DNA of 64,000 nucleotides from an uncultured Erythrobacter sp. (GTDB lineage: Bacteria > Pseudomonadota > Alphaproteobacteria > Sphingomonadales > Sphingomonadaceae), in assembly GCF_958304185.1 (NCBI RefSeq), contig NZ_OY284437.1, forward strand, positions 62,001-126,000, given 5' to 3'. Under the pieces are notes generated by a model. That model had not been told where the DNA came from. It did no database searches and was given only the letters and a program-made list of their open reading frames with translations. Positions 63,409 to 64,000 of the stretch are shown one piece after another; within the stretch, counting starts at the first letter, position 1; each line of letters begins with the position of its first letter. The translations under genes were made by a program, and so were the position numbers.

Positions 63409-64000
63409 ATGAAGCACCTTATGCTGGCCGCCGCCGCCCTGATCGCCCTGCCGGGCGCTCTTGCCGCGCAGGACACAGTGCCTGAGGCGACCGCCGCAAC
63501 CGCCGCCGACAGCGACGGCATGGACGAAGCGATGGCGAAGCTGCGCGGCATGTTCCCCGCCGAACCTCTCACCGCTGAGCAGCAAGCCCGCCTCCCCGCC
63601 GCCGAGCGTCTGATCGCGCGGATCATTCCCGAAGGCACCATGGCCGAGATGATCGACAAGATGATGGGCGGGGTCCTCGGCCCGATCATGGAGCTGGGCC
63701 CTGACGGCGCCGCAACCACCATCGCCCGGCAGATCGGCGTGGAGACCTATGCGCTGGATCTCGACGAGGCCAAGGCGGGTGAGCTTGCCAGCCTGTTCGA
63801 TCCCGCGTGGCAGGAGCGTCAGAAGCGCGAGGCGGCGCTGTTTCCCGAAATGATGCGCGACATGATGGCGACGATGGAGCCGACCATGCGCAAGGCGATG
63901 TCCGAGCTTTACGCGATCCGCTTCACGGACAGCGAACTGGCCGAGATCGACGGCTTCTTCGCCACCGCGACGGGGACCAAATATGCCCGCGAATCCTTCC
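63409..64000 (+). CDS. DUF2059-like exported protein, 3' end cut by window
   Basis: The first 197 residues are visible. A signal peptide (residues about 1-20, ending GALAAQ) is followed by helical sequence rich in Met. AMSELYAIRFTDSELAEIDGFFAT near the right edge is the DUF2059 signature. The ATG at 63409 has AGGAGAG upstream. Function is unknown; the family is of exported or periplasmic proteins. The C-terminus continues beyond the window. Confidence 0.75.
   Translation, partial: MKHLMLAAAALIALPGALAAQDTVPEATAATAADSDGMDEAMAKLRGMFPAEPLTAEQQARLPAAERLIARIIPEGTMAEMIDKMMGGVLGPIMELGPDGAATTIARQIGVETYALDLDEAKAGELASLFDPAWQERQKREAALFPEMMRDMMATMEPTMRKAMSELYAIRFTDSELAEIDGFFATATGTKYARESF

Overview
The window is GC-rich, densely coded chromosomal DNA from an alphaproteobacterium. 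A sphingomonad of the Erythrobacteraceae type fits best. The lineage call is inferred from a MipZ-type ParA ATPase, a petABC cytochrome bc1 operon, a fused MrpA/B antiporter subunit, TonB-receptor and Rieske-oxygenase catabolic genes, and several PAS/LOV hybrid histidine kinases. No rRNA operon, CRISPR array or prophage is visible. There is one tRNA (Gly, TCC anticodon) and one complete insertion sequence.

Layout. 1-11.3 kb is a catabolic cluster: an MDR-type oxidoreductase (cut by the left edge), an NmrA-like reductase, two Rieske ring-hydroxylating oxygenase alpha subunits, a TonB-dependent receptor, two SDR dehydrogenases, an MFS transporter and a GST. The likely job is uptake and oxidation of an aromatic, terpenoid or similar hydrophobic compound; no dedicated ferredoxin or reductase is present. 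11.3-20.1 kb is housekeeping: two bacterial PH-domain membrane proteins, a small GNAT protein, an aldolase/lyase with an EamA exporter, an epimerase-like protein, PepN and PgeF. 20.3-24 kb holds petA-petB-petC and apt. 24-30 kb is a tightly overlapping Mrp Na+/H+ antiporter operon (A/B fusion, C, D, E, F, G). 30-37.3 kb holds a GH15 glycosidase, a LOV/PAS hybrid kinase and an exported catalase-peroxidase. 37.3-43.2 kb is a tripartite RND efflux operon.

43.4-57.5 kb is a signalling-rich accessory stretch. It has a membrane hybrid kinase divergent from an unusual protein with two LuxR-like helix-turn-helix regions and an alpha/beta-hydrolase domain, a second LOV hybrid kinase, a diguanylate cyclase, a 1239-bp IS3-family (IS407-type) element with a 4-bp target duplication, a decapitated hybrid kinase, a tandem PilZ protein and a FixJ/LuxR-type response regulator. 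c-di-GMP synthesis and sensing and histidine-kinase signalling sit together here. 57.7-64 kb returns to core genes: a DUF885 protein, tRNA-Gly, panC, mipZ with an overlapping J-domain gene, a phosphomannomutase/phosphoglucomutase, and a DUF2059-like exported protein cut by the right edge.

The most unusual content is the pair of kinases with atypical LOV domains. They keep the photoactive Cys but have lost the FMN-phosphate arginines and the signalling Gln. Next is the two-HTH/hydrolase fusion. Functions are assigned by reading motifs in the translated sequence; no database search was run.
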